Shown here piece after piece: positions 43,125 to 51,937 of a DNA stretch of 64,000 nt. Numbering within the stretch: the first letter of the stretch is position 1; each line of letters begins with the position of its first letter. Origin of the DNA: Sphingomonas kyeonggiensis (GTDB lineage: Bacteria; Pseudomonadota; Alphaproteobacteria; Sphingomonadales; Sphingomonadaceae); assembly GCF_014196745.1 (NCBI RefSeq), contig NZ_JACIEH010000002.1, forward strand, positions 186,383 through 250,382. The letters are read 5' to 3'. The position numbers and the translations under genes were made by a program. Under the pieces are notes generated by a model. That model made no database searches, had not been told where the DNA came from, and saw only the letters and a list, made by a program, of their open reading frames with translations.

Positions 43125-43267
43125 TTCCTCCCCCAGCTCGCTGGGGGTGGGGGACCGCGCCCGAAGGGCGTGGTGGAGGGGCGCGGCGCTTGCCGCCGCT
43201 CCGCCGCTGGCCCCTCCACCATTCGCCGCGCGAATGGCCCCCTCCCCGAGACGAGCTCGGGGAGGAA
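43125..43267. repeat. family B palindromic repeat, copy 4
   Basis: The left arm TTCCTCCCCCAGCTCG...GGGGACCGC ends GGTGGAGGGG at about 43181. The inverted right arm starts about 43210 (cccctccacc) and ends GGGGAGGAA at 43267. It has the same outer arms as the copy at 19992, with a small centre instead of the DUF559 gene. It fills the gap between the lyase stop and the DUF4861 stop. Confidence 0.85.
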
Positions 43268-43277
43268 TTTCAGAACC

Positions 43278-44219
43278 TCACTTCACCGCGCACGTCTTCT
43301 GCGCCGCGCCCACCACATAGGGCTGCTTGGCCAGGTCCGCGGCCGTGTCGTCCAGCCACTTGCGGAACTCGCGCTCGGTCTTCGGCGCATCCGGCTCCTG
43401 CACCCAGGCCGCGCCGAAGGCGTAACGGAGGTTCCGCGGGTCGCAGAACTGGACATAGAGCGACTTGCCGTCGGTCCCCGTCGCCGCAGCCTCGTCGGCC
43501 GGGTAGAACAGGGCGATGCCGAGGTCGTCCTTGGCCAGGCTCTGCTGGCCCCAGGTGGCGAAATAGCGCCACTTGCCGCGCTTCGGGCTCTCGATCCTGG
43601 TCACCCCGTCGTGCAGCGTCAGCCCGGCGATCATCGCCGGCACCTTGCCGCTCACCCGCGCCTCGACATGGGTCAGCCGCGAGCCGGCGAAGATCCGGTA
43701 GGTGGTCGAAAGGTCGGCGCCGCCGCCCTCGCCGGGGAAGCCGGTGTTGGTCACCAGCACCGTCGCCGCGCGATCGGTGTTGAATACGCGGGCACTGATC
43801 TTCGCCTTGCCGAGCTGGGTCGCCACCCCGCCGCGCAGCACGCCGATCCCGCCCATGCCGAGCGACTGGTCGACCTGGAAGATGTCCTGCCCCCAGGGCG
43901 CCATCGAATGATAGTCGTCCTTGCCCATGCCGATCGTCGGCAGCACGTTGCCGGGCAGCTTCTTGCCATAGATGTCGGGCACGTTGCGCTCGTCGAGGTA
44001 CAGGCGATAGGCGACCTTGTCGCTCTCCCAGCCCGGGCCCTCCATCGCGATCAGCCCGTCATGGATGGTGTGGCTGGCGGGCACGTCGAGCCGGTCGACC
44101 AGCTTGTAGCTGCCATCGGCCTGGCGGACGTTGAGCGTCGCCAGCGGGGCGGGCGGGGCGCTGTCCTGCCCGGCCGCGATCAGCAGGGGAGCGGCGAGGA
44201 GCCAGAGGGCGTGCTTCAT
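43278..44219 (-). CDS. DUF4861-family exported protein
   Basis: The 313-residue protein has a signal peptide (KHALWLLAAPLLIAAGQ). The DUF4861 pattern is visible: GPGWESDKVAYRLYLDERNV, DIYGKKLPG, MGKDDYHSMAPWGQDIFQVD, and LGMGGIGVL. DUF4861 occurs in loci for pectin, ulvan and other uronate glycans, and its role is probably carbohydrate binding or hydrolysis, not proven. GGAAG precedes the start. It lies 9 bases after the GH105 gene and is co-transcribed with it. Confidence 0.87.
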   Translation of the reverse strand: MKHALWLLAAPLLIAAGQDSAPPAPLATLNVRQADGSYKLVDRLDVPASHTIHDGLIAMEGPGWESDKVAYRLYLDERNVPDIYGKKLPGNVLPTIGMGKDDYHSMAPWGQDIFQVDQSLGMGGIGVLRGGVATQLGKAKISARVFNTDRAATVLVTNTGFPGEGGGADLSTTYRIFAGSRLTHVEARVSGKVPAMIAGLTLHDGVTRIESPKRGKWRYFATWGQQSLAKDDLGIALFYPADEAAATGTDGKSLYVQFCDPRNLRYAFGAAWVQEPDAPKTEREFRKWLDDTAADLAKQPYVVGAAQKTCAVK

Positions 44220-44228
44220 GTGTCTTCC

Positions 44229-45398
44229 TTACCTCGTCAGATCATAGACCGCGGCGCCGGCGAGCAGATACGCGCCCGTGCCGTAGAATTGCGCGTCCTC
44301 GGCCTTCACCACATCGGGCCTGTCGCTCACCTGCTGTACCCAGCCGAGCATGCCATTGGGCTGAACGGCTCTTTCGAGTGCCGCCCAACCCTTTGTAACC
44401 GCGGGAAGATAGGTCTTGCGATCGAGAAGACCAGCCTTGATCCCCCAGGCCATGCCATGGACGTAGAAGCCGGTGCCGCTCGATTCGTCCTGCGAGCGCT
44501 CGGGATCGGCGAGCAGCGAGGGTGGCCAATAGCCATTGCCGCGCTGGAGCCTGACCAGCTTCGCCGCCATCTCCTTGAACAGCTTCACATAGTAAGGCCG
44601 GCGCGGATCCTTGGCCGGGATCTCGGGGATTATCCGGGCGAGGCCGGAGAACACCCAGCCATTGCCGCGGCTCCAGAACAGCTTTTCATTGTGTGCGCCG
44701 CGCTGGTCGAAGAAGCGGCTGTCGCGGAAGTACAGGTCCTCCGACTTGTCGAACAGATAGTCGGTGGTCGCGCGATATTCCCGGTCCGCGAACGCGGCGT
44801 AGCGTTTGTCCTTCGTGTCCTTGCTCAGCGCCCAGAGCGTCGGCGGCGCCATGAACAGCGCATCGCACCAGCACCAGCGGGTGGTGCATTCCGGATCGCC
44901 GCCGGTCGGCGCGACGAACTTCAGGTCGTTGGTCTTGGGTGTGGCGAGGATGCGGTCGAAGCTCGCGCGCATCGGGGCGAGCGCCTGCGCGCCGGCGCCG
45001 TGGCGTGCCGCCCAGATCCAGGCGGCGCCGATGACATGGTCGTCGGCATGATAGGGCCGGTCGCCCAGCCGCCAGCCTTCCTCGCGGCCCTTGGAGAGGA
45101 TCGCGTCCTTGTAGCGCACGCTGCTCGAACGCTCGGCAAGGTGGGTCAGCGCCACCCAGAAGGTCGCCTGCTGCCAGTCGCGCGCACGCTTGGTGCTCGG
45201 CCGGGCGGCGGGCATGTAGCTGAGGTCGTCGAGATGGGTGAGCTGCCAGTCGGCGACGCGCTCCAGCGACGCCATCACCTGTACGCGGCTGGGCAGGGCG
45301 GGCGCGGTCGTCGCGGCCGGTGCCACGGGGCGGGCGATGCCGCTCGTGCTCGTGGCGAGTGCGACGCCGGCCAATGCGGCGGCGAGCTTCAGTGTCAT
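44229..45398 (-). CDS. GH105/GH88-like unsaturated uronyl hydrolase
   Basis: ATG 45398 gives 389 residues with a signal peptide (MTLKLAAALAGVALATSTSG). The (alpha/alpha)6-barrel family pattern is present: WQLTHLDD near the start, then AERSSSVRYKDAILSKGREE, HADDHVIGAAWIWAA (catalytic Asp region), CTTRWCWCDALFMAPPTLWA and HNEKLFWSRGNGWVFSGLAR. The end reads AQFYGTGAYLLAGAAVYDL. The enzyme removes the unsaturated uronyl group left at the non-reducing end by lyases, which fits its neighbours. A GntR-type operator pair lies upstream. Confidence 0.9.
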   Translation of the reverse strand: MTLKLAAALAGVALATSTSGIARPVAPAATTAPALPSRVQVMASLERVADWQLTHLDDLSYMPAARPSTKRARDWQQATFWVALTHLAERSSSVRYKDAILSKGREEGWRLGDRPYHADDHVIGAAWIWAARHGAGAQALAPMRASFDRILATPKTNDLKFVAPTGGDPECTTRWCWCDALFMAPPTLWALSKDTKDKRYAAFADREYRATTDYLFDKSEDLYFRDSRFFDQRGAHNEKLFWSRGNGWVFSGLARIIPEIPAKDPRRPYYVKLFKEMAAKLVRLQRGNGYWPPSLLADPERSQDESSGTGFYVHGMAWGIKAGLLDRKTYLPAVTKGWAALERAVQPNGMLGWVQQVSDRPDVVKAEDAQFYGTGAYLLAGAAVYDLTR

Positions 45399-45448
45399 CC
45401 GATATCCCCATCTTGCTACCGCTGTCATCGCGATATGCCCGAACGATG

Positions 45449-45485
45449 TTGGTCCGACGAGTTCGAGTCAAGTGGTAAGGCCAAT
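45449..45485 (-). promoter_or_regulatory. GntR-type operator pair upstream of the GH105 gene
   Basis: On the minus strand ATTGGCCTTACCA (plus TGGTAAGGCCAAT, 45473-45485) differs from the manD and lyase operators by one base. A second, inverted site TTGGTCCGACGA (45449-45460) is a looser match. TTGACT lies between them on the minus strand. The arrangement is consistent with control of GH105-DUF4861 by the same GntR regulator. Confidence 0.6.
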
Positions 45486-45588
45486 TTCCCGGGGCCACAC
45501 CGCCGCGGATGACGTTACGGCATCCGCGGATTCCGCGAAACGCATGGTTTTCCGGGGATTTTAGTCGCTTCGAAGTGGCGTTTGCACT

Positions 45589-46011
45589 ATGATGCAAATC
45601 ATGTCCGGTACCGCGCTTCCTTATGAATTTCCGATCGACGTCGCACAGGACGATATCGACTTCATGGGGCATGTGAACAACGCCTCCTACCTGAAATGGG
45701 TACAGGAAGCGGTGATCGCCCATTGGCAGGCGCTGGCGCCGGTCGAGGCGGTGGCCGAGCATCTCTGGGTCGCGCTCAAGCACGAGATCACCTATCGCAA
45801 GCCGGCGTTCCTCGAGGACGACGTGGTCGCGACCGTCCTGCTCGAGAAGGTCCAGGGCGCCCGCGCCTTCTACGAGACGGTGATCCGCCGCGGCGGCGAG
45901 GTGCTGGCCGAGGTCAAGTCGAGCTGGTGCTGCCTGGACGCCGAAACCCTGCGCCCGGCACGGCTGGCGCGCGACGTGATCGACAGGTTCTTCGTCAAAT
46001 CTGACGACTGA
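45589..46011 (+). CDS. acyl-CoA thioesterase (4HBT hot-dog type)
   Basis: The 140-residue hot-dog protein has the 4-hydroxybenzoyl-CoA thioesterase-like pattern: DIDFMGHVNNASYLKWVQEA (catalytic D-x-x-x-H-x-N-N), then HEITYRKPAFLEDDVVATVL and YETVIRRGGEVLAEVKSSWC. It hydrolyses acyl-CoA thioesters of unknown chain. Three ATG codons (45589, 45592 and 45601) compete. There is no clear ribosome site, and the start is chosen only because it is first. Confidence 0.85.
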   Translation: MMQIMSGTALPYEFPIDVAQDDIDFMGHVNNASYLKWVQEAVIAHWQALAPVEAVAEHLWVALKHEITYRKPAFLEDDVVATVLLEKVQGARAFYETVIRRGGEVLAEVKSSWCCLDAETLRPARLARDVIDRFFVKSDD

Positions 46012-46052
46012 CGGTCCAGAATCTCTTAACCTTTCAAGGTGATAGCGGCGCC

Positions 46053-46412
46053 ATGTACCGCGTTGCGTTCCGTAAAGAGCTGAATCTGCTCGATATCGAG
46101 TGGCTCGCCATGTTCGAGCCCGATGCCGTCGGCGACTATGCCCGCAAGCTTCGCGACCAGTTCGATGCCGAGGGTTTCGCGCCGGGCTATCTCCTGCGCA
46201 TGGACATGCGGCGCAGCGGCGTGCAGGCGCAGGATGCGGTGGCCGCCTTCCGCCGCCACTTTGCCGGCTTCCCGGTGGCCAGCCGCATCGCCATCGTCAC
46301 CGAAAGCGCGATCGCGCGGATGCAGATCCGCCGCGAGATGACCCAGCCCTATCTGCGTATCTTCGGTCGCGCCGAAAGCGCGCTCACCTGGCTGCTCCGC
46401 CGACCCGGCTGA
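46053..46412 (+). CDS. small alpha/beta protein of unknown function
   Basis: The 119-residue protein starts at ATG 46053 after AAGGTGAT. It alternates hydrophobic strands (LLDIEWLAMF, GYLLRMDMRR, ASRIAIVTESAIARM) with helices rich in Arg and Ala, resembling a SpoIIAA/STAS-type fold, but no catalytic or phosphorylated Ser is obvious. It is probably cytoplasmic. The function is unknown. Confidence 0.65.
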   Translation: MYRVAFRKELNLLDIEWLAMFEPDAVGDYARKLRDQFDAEGFAPGYLLRMDMRRSGVQAQDAVAAFRRHFAGFPVASRIAIVTESAIARMQIRREMTQPYLRIFGRAESALTWLLRRPG

Positions 46413-46513
46413 GGCGCACGGTGAACGGGCGCGCCGCTGCGACGGGTTGCGATCGTTCCGCCGTGTGACCGACTTCCCGTCCGGCTATGCTCGCGCGAGC
46501 AGGAGGGAACGCC

Positions 46514-47239
46514 ATGGTTCGATCGGTAAAGGCCATCCTTGTCGGCGCGGCGCTGCTCGCGGGCATGCCCGCCCGGGCGCAGGACATGGTCAACGTCTAT
46601 CTGATGGACGGCGGCGCCTTCAACAACGCGCTGAACGCCAGCACCATCGTCTCACGGACCAAGGCGCTGCTCGGCAACAAGGCCGAGCCCGCGCCCAGGC
46701 AACCGACCAGGCCCGCGCCCCGCACCGCGCCGGCACCCACCAGGGCACTGCAATTCACCTCGACGCCTGGGGCAACCGCGATCCCGGCGATGGTCGCCGC
46801 ATATCCGGCCGGCAAGCGCAGCGAAGTCGCCGCCGTCTTCCGCCAGCTGCTCGGCAGGTTCGGCGGGATCGAACAGATGTTCGGCCAGCCGCACAACGAT
46901 CTGCCGACCGCGCTCGCGCTCTATGTGGCGACCAGCTACGAGGCGGTCACCGGCGTGGAAGTGAAGCCGGACCAGGCCCGTCCGCTCATCGCGCAGATGC
47001 GCAGCCTGCTGCAGGACGGAACCGGCATCGCCGGCGCCTCGGATGCCGAGAAGCAGAAGCTCTACGAGATTTTCGCGATCACCGGCATGTTCACCGCGAC
47101 CGCGGGGCTCGAACTCAGGCAGAAGCCCGATCCCGTCGCCAGCGCTCGGCTCAAGGCGTCGGGCCGCGCCAACCTCGCACGGCTCGGGCTGGATCCCGAT
47201 CGCATGCGCTTCGGCGCGGAGGGCCTGTTGAGCCGCTGA
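46514..47239 (+). CDS. exported Ala-rich protein of unknown function
   Basis: ATG 46514 follows AGGAGG by 8 bases and gives 241 residues with a Sec signal (VKAILVGAALLAGMPARAQ). After a Pro/Ala/Arg-rich segment (residues 60-85) comes a helical domain (VAAVFRQLLGRFGGIEQMFG, then DLPTALALYVATSYEAVTG and LYEIFAITGMFTATAGLEL). I think it resembles the DUF6683 group, but I am unsure. It is soluble and periplasmic. Confidence 0.65.
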   Translation: MVRSVKAILVGAALLAGMPARAQDMVNVYLMDGGAFNNALNASTIVSRTKALLGNKAEPAPRQPTRPAPRTAPAPTRALQFTSTPGATAIPAMVAAYPAGKRSEVAAVFRQLLGRFGGIEQMFGQPHNDLPTALALYVATSYEAVTGVEVKPDQARPLIAQMRSLLQDGTGIAGASDAEKQKLYEIFAITGMFTATAGLELRQKPDPVASARLKASGRANLARLGLDPDRMRFGAEGLLSR

Positions 47240-47252
47240 TCCGCGGCGGCGG

Positions 47253-48614
47253 CTATTCGGCGAGCGGCAGCAGGATAAGCGTGATCCGGTCGTGGCCGAC
47301 CGCGATGTCGAGCGTCTGTCCCGCCGCCACGTCGATCGGCTCGGGAAAGCTGTGCAGCACCTGGAGCCAGCCGCCATCGGTGTAGCGATCCGGATGATTG
47401 TCGAACGTCACGCCTTCCCACAGATCGATGTGCATCCACTGGACGATGCCGATGGCGCGCCCGCTCGCGGTGACCGGGATCGACAGCCGCGCGAGCGTGG
47501 CGTCGTGTTTCTTCTGCGTTAGGTCGAGCCGTACCAGTTCCAGATCGTCCGACAGCCGCTCCCATCCGGTCATCGTGCCGTGGATCGGCAGGCGCTGCGG
47601 GGCGAAGGCCGTGAAGGCGGAAAGATCGAACCCGGAGACCGCGCCGACAAAGGCATAGTCGGCCAGGTTCTCGCTCGCCACCAGGCACCCCATCGCGCTC
47701 GCCGCACGCGGGATTACGATCGCTTCGGGCGCGAGGAGGCGGCGATGGGCGTCCTCGAACGTGTCGAGCACTTTCTCGGTCAGCAGGTCGCTCGAGAGGA
47801 TTTCGGAGACCAGGATATCGGCTGGCGCGTCGAGTTCCGCGCCCACGGCGAGCTCGGTCGAAGGCTTGGCATGGACGGTGACGCGATCGGCATAGCCGTT
47901 CTGCGCGACGATGTGCTGCGCCATCTCGGCGATCATTGGCTCCATCTCGCACGCCACCACCTTTTGCGCCCCGGCTCGCGCGGCCATCAGCGACAGCAGG
48001 CCGCTGCCTGCGCCGATGTCGAGCACGCGTGCATCGGGGCCTGCGACGGCGATCGCCGCCTTGATGGCGTCCTCGAACGCATCGTTGCGCGGCGCGTCGT
48101 TCATCATCGGGATGTGCCAGAAGGGCACCGATCCCGAGCCGAGTCGGCGGACCTGATGGCGCAGGTGCAGATTGTCCGGCTGCAGCGCGAGCGCGCGGCG
48201 GAAATGCTGGAGCGCCTCGAGGTTGCGGCCGGCATCGGCCAGCACCACGGCCAGATTGCCGATCGCGATCGGATTGTCCGGATCGACGGCGCAGGTGCGC
48301 TCCAGCGTCGCGATCGCCTCGGCGGTGCGGCCGAGCCAGTGCAGCGTCAGCCCCTTCTCGTGCAGCGCCACCGCATGATCGGGCTCGATCGCGAGAAGCT
48401 GGTCCCAGGCGGCAAGGGCGTCTTCGGGGCGCGTCAGGCGCCCGAGCAGGCCGGCGAGCAACGGCAGCACGTCCGCCGGGCGATAGCCCTGGGCCAGCGC
48501 CGCGCGATAGCCGGCTTCGGCGCCTTCGAGCTTCCCCTGCTCGTGCAGGGCCATCGCTTCGGCGAGCGCGGCGCGTGCCTCGGTCAGGGGATCAGTGGAA
48601 ACCGGATCGGTCAC
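47253..48614 (-). CDS. TPR-fused protein arginine methyltransferase-like protein
   Basis: In this 453-residue protein residues about 1-155 are TPR-like helices (AEAMALHEQGKLEGAEAGYR, ALHEKGLTLHWLGRTAEAI, NLAVVLADAGRNLEALQHFR). From residue 170 a SAM-dependent methyltransferase of PRMT type follows. Motif I is VLDIGAGSGLLSL (197-209) with acidic C-E-M-E after it. The double-E loop is present: E271 and E280, nine residues apart, in VSEILSSDLLTEKVL, as in arginine methyltransferases. A beta-barrel-like C-terminal half follows. The layout resembles eukaryotic PRMT9/PRMT7. The substrate is unknown. Confidence 0.85.
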   Translation of the reverse strand: MTDPVSTDPLTEARAALAEAMALHEQGKLEGAEAGYRAALAQGYRPADVLPLLAGLLGRLTRPEDALAAWDQLLAIEPDHAVALHEKGLTLHWLGRTAEAIATLERTCAVDPDNPIAIGNLAVVLADAGRNLEALQHFRRALALQPDNLHLRHQVRRLGSGSVPFWHIPMMNDAPRNDAFEDAIKAAIAVAGPDARVLDIGAGSGLLSLMAARAGAQKVVACEMEPMIAEMAQHIVAQNGYADRVTVHAKPSTELAVGAELDAPADILVSEILSSDLLTEKVLDTFEDAHRRLLAPEAIVIPRAASAMGCLVASENLADYAFVGAVSGFDLSAFTAFAPQRLPIHGTMTGWERLSDDLELVRLDLTQKKHDATLARLSIPVTASGRAIGIVQWMHIDLWEGVTFDNHPDRYTDGGWLQVLHSFPEPIDVAAGQTLDIAVGHDRITLILLPLAE

Positions 48615-48678
48615 GTCGTTCTTCCTGGAATATCAGTATCGAGGCGTGGCCGTTCGATAGGCCAATCGCCGCTGCCGG

Positions 48679-49119
48679 TCACATGCCGATCGCGGCGTCG
48701 CTGGCCAGCTTGTCGGCGCGCTCATTGTCCGGGTGGCCGGCATGGCCCTTCACCCACACCCATTTCACCTGGTGCGGCTTGGCGGCGGCGAGCAGTTCCT
48801 GCCAGAGGTCGGCATTCTTGACCGGCTTCTTGTCCGCGGTCCTCCAGCCGTTCTTCATCCAGCCATGGATCCACTTGGTCAGCCCGTCCATCACGTAGCG
48901 GCTGTCGGTGGAGAGGGTGACGCGGCAGGGGCGCGTGAGCGCCTTCAGGCCCTGGATCGCGGCCATCATCTCCATGCGGTTGTTGGTCGTGTGCGCCTCG
49001 CCGCCGGAGAGTTCCTTTTCGGTGCTCCCCATCCGTAGCACCACGCCCCAGCCGCCTTTTCCGGGATTGCCCTTGCACGCGCCATCGGTGGCGATTTCGA
49101 CATGTTGCAGTTCGCTCAT
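48679..49119 (-). CDS. rnhA: ribonuclease HI
   Basis: RNase HI removes the RNA strand of RNA-DNA hybrids, including R-loops and Okazaki primers. The 146-residue protein has the catalytic residues D in [20 protein letters not shown] in [13 protein letters not shown] and D in [16 protein letters not shown], with the last in [15 protein letters not shown]. Its start overlaps the thrB stop (ATGA). Confidence 0.96.
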   Translation of the reverse strand: MSELQHVEIATDGACKGNPGKGGWGVVLRMGSTEKELSGGEAHTTNNRMEMMAAIQGLKALTRPCRVTLSTDSRYVMDGLTKWIHGWMKNGWRTADKKPVKNADLWQELLAAAKPHQVKWVWVKGHAGHPDNERADKLASDAAIGM

Positions 49120-50084
49120 GCGAGCGTCTTTAGGCGGCTCCCGAGGTCGTTGTCATAGATTTTCACACGCCGCCAGAAAGCGAGCGGATCCTTGCGCGTG
49201 ACCAGCGCGTCCGCCGGCGTGTTGAGCCAGTCCCAGGCGCGCGAGAGCGTGAAGCGGATGCAGGCGCCGGTCGCGAGCGTGCCGAATTCGGCACGGTCGA
49301 GGTCGCTGAGCGGGAAGCTCTGCGAATAGCCTTCGATCAGTGCGTCGCCGAGCGCAGCGTCATAGGTGCGGCCGCTCGCATCGAACGCCCAGGCGGCATG
49401 GGTGATGGCGAGGTCGTAGATCCGGATGTCGGTGCAGGCGAAATAGAAGTCGATCAGCCCGGTCACGCGGTTGCCGAGCATCAGGACATTGTCCGGAAAC
49501 AGGTCCGCATGGATCGCGCAGCGGTCCATGTGATCCCCCGGCCATGCCGAGCGGACGCCGTCGAGCGCGAAGCCGATATCGTCGTACAGCCCGGGGGCAA
49601 TCTCGTTCAGGCTGTGGCCGCAGCGCTCGAACAGCGGCTGCCAGGTATCGAAGCCCATCGAATTGGGCCGGTCGAGCGTGAAATCCCCGGCCGCCTTGTG
49701 CAGCTTGCCCAGCGCTTCGCCGGCCGCCCGCGCCTGCGCGGCGGTGGGATGCGAGACGGACACGCCCGACAGGAACTGGATCAGGCAGGCCGGCCGACCC
49801 TCAAGCTGGTGGATCAGCGTGCCATCGCGGTCCGGCACCGCCGGCGGCACCGGCAGGCCCTTGTCGGCCAGATGCTCGAGCAGCGCCATGAAATAGGGCA
49901 GGTCCCCTTCGGCCACGCGCTTCTCGTACAGCGTCAGGATGAAGCGGCTCTTCGTGGTGTCGACCAGGTAGTTGGAATTCTCCACGCCCTCGGCGATGCC
50001 CTTGGCCGAGGCCAGCTCGCCGACATCGAACTTCCCCAGAAAGTCCGACAGCGCTTCCGCCGATACCTGTGTGTAGACCGCCAC
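49116..50084 (-). CDS. thrB: homoserine kinase, APH-fold type
   Basis: This enzyme phosphorylates L-homoserine for threonine synthesis. The 322-residue protein is of the aminoglycoside-phosphotransferase-like (ThrB2) kind used by many proteobacteria, not the GHMP kind. Its motifs are [20 protein letters not shown], a later [20 protein letters not shown] (catalytic H-x-D-x3-N-x-L), [18 protein letters not shown] and a C-terminal [17 protein letters not shown]. It sits between ispH and rnhA in a minus-strand operon. Confidence 0.93.
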   Translation of the reverse strand: MAVYTQVSAEALSDFLGKFDVGELASAKGIAEGVENSNYLVDTTKSRFILTLYEKRVAEGDLPYFMALLEHLADKGLPVPPAVPDRDGTLIHQLEGRPACLIQFLSGVSVSHPTAAQARAAGEALGKLHKAAGDFTLDRPNSMGFDTWQPLFERCGHSLNEIAPGLYDDIGFALDGVRSAWPGDHMDRCAIHADLFPDNVLMLGNRVTGLIDFYFACTDIRIYDLAITHAAWAFDASGRTYDAALGDALIEGYSQSFPLSDLDRAEFGTLATGACIRFTLSRAWDWLNTPADALVTRKDPLAFWRRVKIYDNDLGSRLKTLA

Positions 50085-50167
50085 GCTGCCCCCTTATCCC
50101 TTCGAACGGGGCGACCCTTCGTCCGGATGCGTCTCGCGCACAACCGCAGTTGTGCTTGGGACGGGCA

Positions 50168-51121
50168 TCAAGCCGCTTCCAGCCCCTTCGGCAGCTTGAA
50201 GACGACGTTCTCGGGCACCGTCTCGACTTCGCGCTCGCTCACCTCGAAGCGCTCGGAAAGCTTGTCGACCAGCTCGCGGACCAGCAGCTCGGGGGCCGAG
50301 GCACCGGCGCTCACCCCGACGGTGCCGACGCCTTCGAACCACGCCCAGTCGATATCCTCGGCGCGCGGGATCAGATAGGCGGTGGTGCCCTGCCGCTCGG
50401 CGACTTCGACCAAGCGAAGCGAGTTGGACGAGTTCTTGCCGCCGATCACCAGCATCAGGTCGACCGAGGAAGCGATCGCCTTCACCGCGCCCTGGCGGTT
50501 GGTGGTGGCATAGCAGATGTCGTTCGGCCCGGGCGCCAGGATCGCCGGAAAGCGCCGCTTGAGCACTTCCAGCGTCGCCGCGGTGTCGTCCACCGAAAGC
50601 GTGGTCTGGGTCAGGAAGGCGAGGTTGCCGGGATCGGAGACCTGCACCGCCTCGGCATCGGCCGGCGTCTCGACCAGGGTCATCGCGCCTTCGGGCACCT
50701 GGCCGAAGGTGCCGATCACCTCCGGATGGCCGGCATGGCCGATGAACAGGATGTGCCGCCCGCCGCTCACCAGCCGCTCCGCCTGGCGGTGCACCTTGGA
50801 GACGAGCGGGCAAGTGGCGTCGAGATAGTCGAGGCCGCGCTCCTCCGCCTTGGCCGGCACCGCCTTGGGTACGCCGTGGGCGGAGAACACCACCGGCACG
50901 CCGTCGGGCACCTGGTCGAGGTCCTCGACGAAGATCGCGCCCTGCGCCTTCAGGCTGTCGACGACATATTTGTTGTGGACGATCTCGTGCCGCACATAGA
51001 CGGGGGCGCCGTACTTCTCGATCGCCAGCTCGACGATCCGGATTGCGCGGTCCACGCCTGCGCAGAAGCCACGGGGCGCCGCGATCAGCAGCTCGAGAAA
51101 GGGTTTTGCGGTGTCGGCCAT
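50168..51121 (-). CDS. ispH: 4-hydroxy-3-methylbut-2-enyl diphosphate reductase
   Basis: IspH performs the last step of the MEP isoprenoid pathway, reducing HMBPP to IPP and DMAPP with a [4Fe-4S] cluster. The 317-residue protein has the three cluster cysteines in [24 protein letters not shown] and [11 protein letters not shown], and the catalytic Glu region [10 protein letters not shown]. It is first in the ispH-thrB-rnhA operon. The start region is divergent from the lipoprotein gene at 51229. Confidence 0.97.
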   Translation of the reverse strand: MADTAKPFLELLIAAPRGFCAGVDRAIRIVELAIEKYGAPVYVRHEIVHNKYVVDSLKAQGAIFVEDLDQVPDGVPVVFSAHGVPKAVPAKAEERGLDYLDATCPLVSKVHRQAERLVSGGRHILFIGHAGHPEVIGTFGQVPEGAMTLVETPADAEAVQVSDPGNLAFLTQTTLSVDDTAATLEVLKRRFPAILAPGPNDICYATTNRQGAVKAIASSVDLMLVIGGKNSSNSLRLVEVAERQGTTAYLIPRAEDIDWAWFEGVGTVGVSAGASAPELLVRELVDKLSERFEVSEREVETVPENVVFKLPKGLEAA

Positions 51122-51228
51122 AGTTCTGCCGCGGCTCTACGCGATTGCTTGCGCGGGCTCAACGCGGTTCCTATGGTGCGCGCCGCTTTGGACCCCTCTG
51201 GTCCCGTGTGTTTGAAAGGGTTTCCGTC

Positions 51229-51876
51229 TTGGTCCGCAAGCTCGCCGTTGTCGCTCTGATCCCGCTTGCGCTCGGCGCCTGTGCAAAAACCGGCGAGATC
51301 GATGCCTCTGGCGGTGGCGCCGGCGTCACTGCCGTCCGCTCGGCCTGCCCGCACGTCGCGATTCCCGCCGGCACCGGCGACATGACGATCTTCAACCCGG
51401 CGAACAGCCGCGAGGCGAGCGCGATCGACGTCAACGCGGTGATGACCAACGTCACCTCGACCTGCGACGATGCCGGTCCCCAGGTCGTCACCACGGTCAA
51501 GTTCGACGTGCTGGCCCGCCGCCAGAGCGCCGATGGCGCGCGCGACGTCAGCTTCCCCTATTTCATCACCGTCGTCCGCGGCGGCAGCTCGGTGGTCGCC
51601 AAGCGGATCAACCGCGTCACCGTGCATTTCGAGCCGGGCCAGCTGCGCGCGCAGACCAGCGGCACCGCCACCACCTATGTCGATCGCAGCGCCGCGACGC
51701 TGCCGGAAGACGTCCGCAAGCGGCTCACCGAGAAGCGCAAGGCCGGCGATCAGGCGGCGGCGATGGACCCGCTCGCCGATCCCTCGATCCGCGGCGCGGT
51801 GCTCTCGGCGACCTTCGAGGCGCTGATCGGCTTCCAGCTGACCGAGGACCAGCTGAAGTACAACGTCACGCGCTGA
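51229..51876 (+). CDS. lipoprotein of unknown function
   Basis: TTG at 51229 is chosen because AAAGGG lies 8 bases upstream and the next residues (VRKLAVVALIPLALGAC) form a good lipoprotein signal with a basic start. An ATG 28 codons upstream would put a charged stretch in front. The 215-residue product has a Cys anchor and a beta-rich globular part (FDVLARRQSADGARDVSFPY, HFEPGQLRAQTSG) with two conserved-looking cysteines (SACPH and STCDD). It ends with a helix. No family is recognised. Confidence 0.75.
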   Translation: MVRKLAVVALIPLALGACAKTGEIDASGGGAGVTAVRSACPHVAIPAGTGDMTIFNPANSREASAIDVNAVMTNVTSTCDDAGPQVVTTVKFDVLARRQSADGARDVSFPYFITVVRGGSSVVAKRINRVTVHFEPGQLRAQTSGTATTYVDRSAATLPEDVRKRLTEKRKAGDQAAAMDPLADPSIRGAVLSATFEALIGFQLTEDQLKYNVTR

Positions 51877-51937
51877 TTGCGCGCTAGGCAATTGACTCGA
51901 AGCGGGGGCGCGGCCAAGGCTGCGCTCCGTCGACAGG

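Noticed and set aside
46053-46412. Assignment of the 119-residue protein to a STAS anti-sigma antagonist
   Set aside because: The strand/helix order is suggestive, but the phosphorylatable Ser motif is missing, so the name is not used.
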